41,725 nt of DNA, taken from positions 1-41,725 of the forward strand of contig WRBQ01000013.1 of NCBI GenBank assembly GCA_009784445.1, in the 5' to 3' direction. The notes under the pieces are model-generated. The model saw only the letters and a list, made by a program, of their open reading frames with translations. It did no database searches and was not told where the DNA came from. Shown in pieces: positions 39,427 through 41,725 of this stretch (position 1 is the stretch's first letter; each line of letters opens with the position of its first letter). The translations under genes were made by a program, and so were the position numbers. Source of the DNA: Oscillospiraceae bacterium (GTDB lineage: Bacteria > Bacillota > Clostridia > Oscillospirales > Acutalibacteraceae).

Positions 39427-40803
39427 TTATGAAGTTGCCGCAAGCGGCATATTGATGAAACATTGTTGCAGCCTTGCAGCTAAATTATTCGCAATGGCAT
39501 CAACGGTTTGTGCGGGACTGGCCGAGCCGTCTACGCTGACAGCGATGTTGATGTGCTCGACATTCACACCGGCTGTGCCCGTGCTGATTGCTGAGGACAC
39601 CGTGCCACCGGGAGCATATTGCCGCACACCGAGCATCTCGCCTGCTTGTTGCCACAGCGCAAGCCCGCGGCCACGGCGGTTGCTGCTAAGCGGGATAATC
39701 GCCTCGGGACCGGCTTCGCCCACAAGGCCCATGTGCGGTCGGGTGACTAGGCCACCGTTGGCAAAGGGTCTTGGCGGCGGACTGGCAGCACGGACACTAA
39801 CAGTAGGCTCGCAAGGGATTGGGCTTGTTGAGATTCGATTAGCTGACCACCTATTGCCCTCATGCCATTCGGCTATTCTTTCTGTATACAAATTCACAAG
39901 TTCACGATTGCCAGTACGATGTCGTCTAAGATTCCCGTACCGAAGTCTTTGCTCATAAACTTGCCGTTGCAAATCATCGATATTTTCATCTAAAGTTGGA
40001 AGTATGGTTGGAACTAATCGATATACACAATTCATTGTGCTAAAAGCATCTCTATACGCACCCGAAATTATGTTTCCACTCCAAGTCCTAGCTTCTGGAC
40101 CTAAATTCGCAAATCCAGCAACCCTAATCAGACTATTCGCCTCCCTTAGGGTTTGGAGATGTGGAAGTTGATGAGGTCTAGAAGCAGGTTCTCTTCCTCC
40201 ATACCTGCTATAATCTCTAAGAAAATTTGCACGCTCTTGCGGATCAAACTGCATTAGAAATATTTCTTGCATTTCTTCATCAAGTCGTGCAAAGAGCATC
40301 CTGAGATTTTGAGCCTCGACTTCTCTAGCTTCTTCTAAAATCCTTGTCAGCCCTTCTCTGGCTCCTATTTTTCTATCCCTTCTCCCCTCTAAGAATCCAA
40401 TTGAATCTTGCATTCTTCTTTCTTCTTGATTCCACATGCGATTGACTCGTAAGCCAACTGTGAGAGTTGCCAATGCAGCGCCTGCATATAACCCGGCTGG
40501 TATTGCTTTGGTAAGCGTACCCCCTGACACAAGAGCCAATATTGTTCCTGCAATACCTCCTCCATACGTTCCCAATCTAAGCCATTCAGCTCTAATTCGA
40601 TATTCTCGTTGTGCAAATTCACAATTGACTTCCCTTGCTCTAGCACTGTATTCTCTCGCTTTTAAAATCGTTGCTATAAAACTAACGTTTTTGGGCAAGA
40701 CTCCTGTTTGGCTAGCGAGACTATAAAACTCAAGTACGTCATTTCTCATTCTTCTAGCTCGGCTTTGCTCTGCGTAATTTCCATCTCGGCTTCCCTGTCC
40801 CAT
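39427..40803 (-). CDS. Short tape measure protein (XkdO position)
   Basis: A 458-aa protein between the chaperone and LysM genes, the tape measure position. The C-terminus is typical: FANGGLVTRPHMGLVGEAGP, then EAIIPLSSNRRG. The N-terminal ~330 residues are charged helices with one hydrophobic stretch (about 77-118; IAGTILALVSGGTLTKAIPA). The length sets the tail length, and 458 residues is short for a contractile tail. Composition changes inside the gene: bases 39.43-39.80 kb look GC-rich like the neighbours, while 39.84-40.80 kb look AT-richer with different codon choice, suggesting a recombination joint near residue 320-335. ATG 40803 follows GGGAGGGGAA. Confidence 0.75.
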   Translation of the reverse strand: MGQGSRDGNYAEQSRARRMRNDVLEFYSLASQTGVLPKNVSFIATILKAREYSARAREVNCEFAQREYRIRAEWLRLGTYGGGIAGTILALVSGGTLTKAIPAGLYAGAALATLTVGLRVNRMWNQEERRMQDSIGFLEGRRDRKIGAREGLTRILEEAREVEAQNLRMLFARLDEEMQEIFLMQFDPQERANFLRDYSRYGGREPASRPHQLPHLQTLREANSLIRVAGFANLGPEARTWSGNIISGAYRDAFSTMNCVYRLVPTILPTLDENIDDLQRQVYEQRLRYGNLRRHRTGNRELVNLYTERIAEWHEGNRWSANRISTSPIPCEPTVSVRAASPPPRPFANGGLVTRPHMGLVGEAGPEAIIPLSSNRRGRGLALWQQAGEMLGVRQYAPGGTVSSAISTGTAGVNVEHINIAVSVDGSASPAQTVDAIANNLAARLQQCFINMPLAATS

Positions 40804-40899
40804 AAGGTTTCCCCTCCCATTATAATAACGCACCCCAGGGCGCAATAATATTCAACCCAACCTCCCCCCTGCACGCACAAGGGGGGAGTTCTTACATTT

Positions 40900-41061
40900 T
40901 TACATCCCTGCCGGTTGTTTCGCCTGTTCTTCAAGGTCCTTCACGGCCGCCGCAAAGTAAAACGCCTGCTGGCCCTCGGGCAGCGCAAGCACTTGCGCGG
41001 GATCGTGCCCCCACTTCATCAGGCGATATAGCAAATAGCTTTTGCCGCCGGCGTCAATTAG
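40900..41061 (-). CDS. -1 frameshift extension of the tail assembly chaperone (gpT-like part)
   Basis: An open segment of 53 codons in the -1 frame that has no ribosome site and no convincing start: it begins with codon CTA at 41061, overlapping the last codons of the XkdN-like gene, and ends at TAA 40902-40900. It reads LIDAGGKSYLLYRLMKWGHD, then PAQVLALPEGQQAFYFAAAV and a charged helix. The 'ALPEGQQAFYFAA' element fits the second chaperone frames of Firmicutes phages. It would be made only as a C-terminal extension (177 plus 53 residues). Confidence 0.8.
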   Translation of the reverse strand, partial: LIDAGGKSYLLYRLMKWGHDPAQVLALPEGQQAFYFAAAVKDLEEQAKQPAGM

Positions 41062-41591
41062 TTTTTTGCGTAGTTCTCCAAGTCGGTGTTATCAAACCCC
41101 GAAAGTTCATCGATTTGCTCGATGATCGCATCTTTTTCACCGGCGAAAAACACCAGATCAATCACGTCATAACCATTGATGAGGTTGTATTTTTGCAGCA
41201 CAGCGGGATTATCCCACAGCAGCTTCTTATATTCCTCGGTGGTGGCGGTGTAGATTTTCAGCGAGCGCAACAAAGCATAGTCTGTTTCGCCTTCAATGCG
41301 CGGAAAGCGCTTGCCCGCCGGGTTGTCGTGATATTTGGTGGCGCGCTTGCGGCAAGCCAGTAGCTCGCGCTCATCCAAGGGGCGCACATCAAACTTGAAG
41401 TATGTTTTGCCGCGGCGATTCACGTGCAGTGTTTTCTTGATTTCGTCTACGTTGTCTTTTTCGCTTTCGGCAGCAAACAGACCTCGCAACAATTCATCTT
41501 CGCGCATAAGCAGCTCTTCTTTTTCGGGAATTGCCGCACCTTGCTGTTCTTCGGTGGCGACTTCAATGTCATCATGAATGATATTTTGCAT
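41058..41591 (-). CDS. XkdN-like phage tail assembly chaperone (gpG-like)
   Basis: A 177-aa protein of the XkdN type. It holds the tape measure in solution during tail assembly. The N-terminal half is acidic (EKEELLMREDELLRGLFAAE); the second half has RIEGETDYALLRSLKIYTAT, LLWDNPAVLQKYNLINGYDV and a terminal LSGFDNTDLENYAKN. Order (tail tube, this, tape measure) fits PBSX and lambda. The last three codons form the slippery site, so a fraction of ribosomes should make the longer G-T form. The ATG has AAGGAGA upstream. Confidence 0.88.
   Translation of the reverse strand: MQNIIHDDIEVATEEQQGAAIPEKEELLMREDELLRGLFAAESEKDNVDEIKKTLHVNRRGKTYFKFDVRPLDERELLACRKRATKYHDNPAGKRFPRIEGETDYALLRSLKIYTATTEEYKKLLWDNPAVLQKYNLINGYDVIDLVFFAGEKDAIIEQIDELSGFDNTDLENYAKN
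41061..41067 (-). promoter_or_regulatory. -1 ribosomal frameshift slippery site A AAA AAC
   Basis: The mRNA reads GCA AAA AAC UAA in the chaperone frame; the heptamer A AAA AAC is the canonical X XXY YYZ form and is directly followed by the stop codon. A short GC-rich segment (GACGCCGGCGGC) follows and might help pausing. Confidence 0.85.
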
Positions 41592-41614
41592 ATTGGGTCT
41601 CCTTCTTACTTTGT

Positions 41615-41725
41615 TTAGCTAAAGCTTTGAATCATCTCGGGTGTGGCATTCACACGGAACGACCACGAACGCTTGATGATTTCGCCGGGGGTGAGATTTT
41701 GCAGGTCAATGGTGCCATCCGGCAC
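41615..41725 (-). CDS. Phage tail tube protein (XkdM-like), C-terminal fragment
   Basis: Only the last 36 codons are in the window: a VPDGTIDLQNLTPGEIIKRS stretch followed by WSFRVNATPEMIQSF and TAA at 41617-41615. The closing beta segment and the place just upstream of the XkdN-like gene fit the tail tube protein of PBSX-like phages. The gene starts beyond the right edge. Confidence 0.6.
   Translation of the reverse strand: MPDGTIDLQNLTPGEIIKRSWSFRVNATPEMIQSFS

Larger units (their letters stand above)
27598..41725. mobile_element. Prophage with serine recombinase and PBSX-like contractile tail module (runs off the right edge)
   Basis: It contains a large serine recombinase, two small membrane proteins, an amidase endolysin, tail fibres and the XkdU-T-S-R-Q-P-O-N-M series in reverse order. 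The late genes are all on the minus strand and converge on the recombinase. Head, portal, replication and repressor genes must lie outside the window, so whether it is a complete phage or a phage-tail-like bacteriocin cannot be judged here. Confidence 0.9.

Noticed and set aside
40746-40934. Separate 62-codon minus-strand gene before the tape measure
   Set aside because: It overlaps the tape measure start in another frame, has no ribosome site and a Cys-rich, unlikely product.

Overview
The window looks like a chromosomal segment from a spore-forming, Gram-positive anaerobe of the Clostridia (probably an Oscillospiraceae/Ruminococcaceae-type gut or rumen bacterium) that ends inside a prophage. 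The evidence is a SpoIIID regulator, a SpoIIQ-like LytM protein, RNase J, strong AGGAGG-type ribosome sites, TTGACA/TATAAT promoters with 17-bp spacers, many Thr-rich lipoproteins, and a phage tail module in the same order as Bacillus PBSX. No tRNA, rRNA or CRISPR array is visible.

Layout. 1-2.5 kb: 3' end of a large putative GH57/GH38-type glycosidase. 2.5-4 kb: a HAD phosphatase whose promoter implies a leaderless mRNA, and a SpoIIQ-like gene. 4-8.3 kb: a five-gene plus-strand operon of secreted or lipid-anchored proteins sharing a molybdopterin-oxidoreductase-like fold without the ligand cysteine, ending in an alkaline-phosphatase-superfamily lipoprotein. It sits behind a ~200-nt structured leader with its own terminator. 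8.5-13.3 kb (minus): RNase J, a DUF4160/DUF2442 pair, a PIG-L deacetylase and an N-terminally extended ROK protein. 13.3-16.4 kb (plus): PHP phosphatase, GNAT acetyltransferase, IspE and a lipoprotein. 16.4-23.9 kb (minus): an apparent eight-gene operon with a lipoprotein, a VOC protein, a sugar isomerase-like TIM barrel, RmlA, a GH27 alpha-galactosidase with an inserted beta domain, two paralogous membrane coiled-coil proteins and L-fucose isomerase. 23.9-26.3 kb: SpoIIID, a histidine phosphatase and a GPH sugar transporter. 26.4-27.6 kb: a Pro/Glu-rich protein and the 5' stub of a SpoIID-like cell-wall gene.

27.6 kb to the end: a prophage. The SpoIID-like gene breaks after codon 37, and a large serine recombinase gene starts about 200 bp further on. 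Convergent to it come the lysis genes and then, read backwards, tail fibres, baseplate (XkdU, T, S, R, Q, P equivalents), a short tape measure, an XkdN-type chaperone with a canonical A AAA AAC -1 frameshift site, and the end of a tail tube gene. The prophage continues past the right edge.

How it fits together: the chromosomal part is rich in carbohydrate scavenging (glycosidase, alpha-galactosidase, fucose isomerase, PIG-L plus ROK, GPH permease), which suits an organism feeding on host or plant glycans. The points I rate highest are the prophage splitting a sporulation-type gene (a possible skin-like element), the orphan leader/attenuator in front of the lipoprotein operon, a 13-bp inverted repeat that can hide the PIG-L ribosome site, and four-cysteine inserts in three consecutive phage baseplate proteins.
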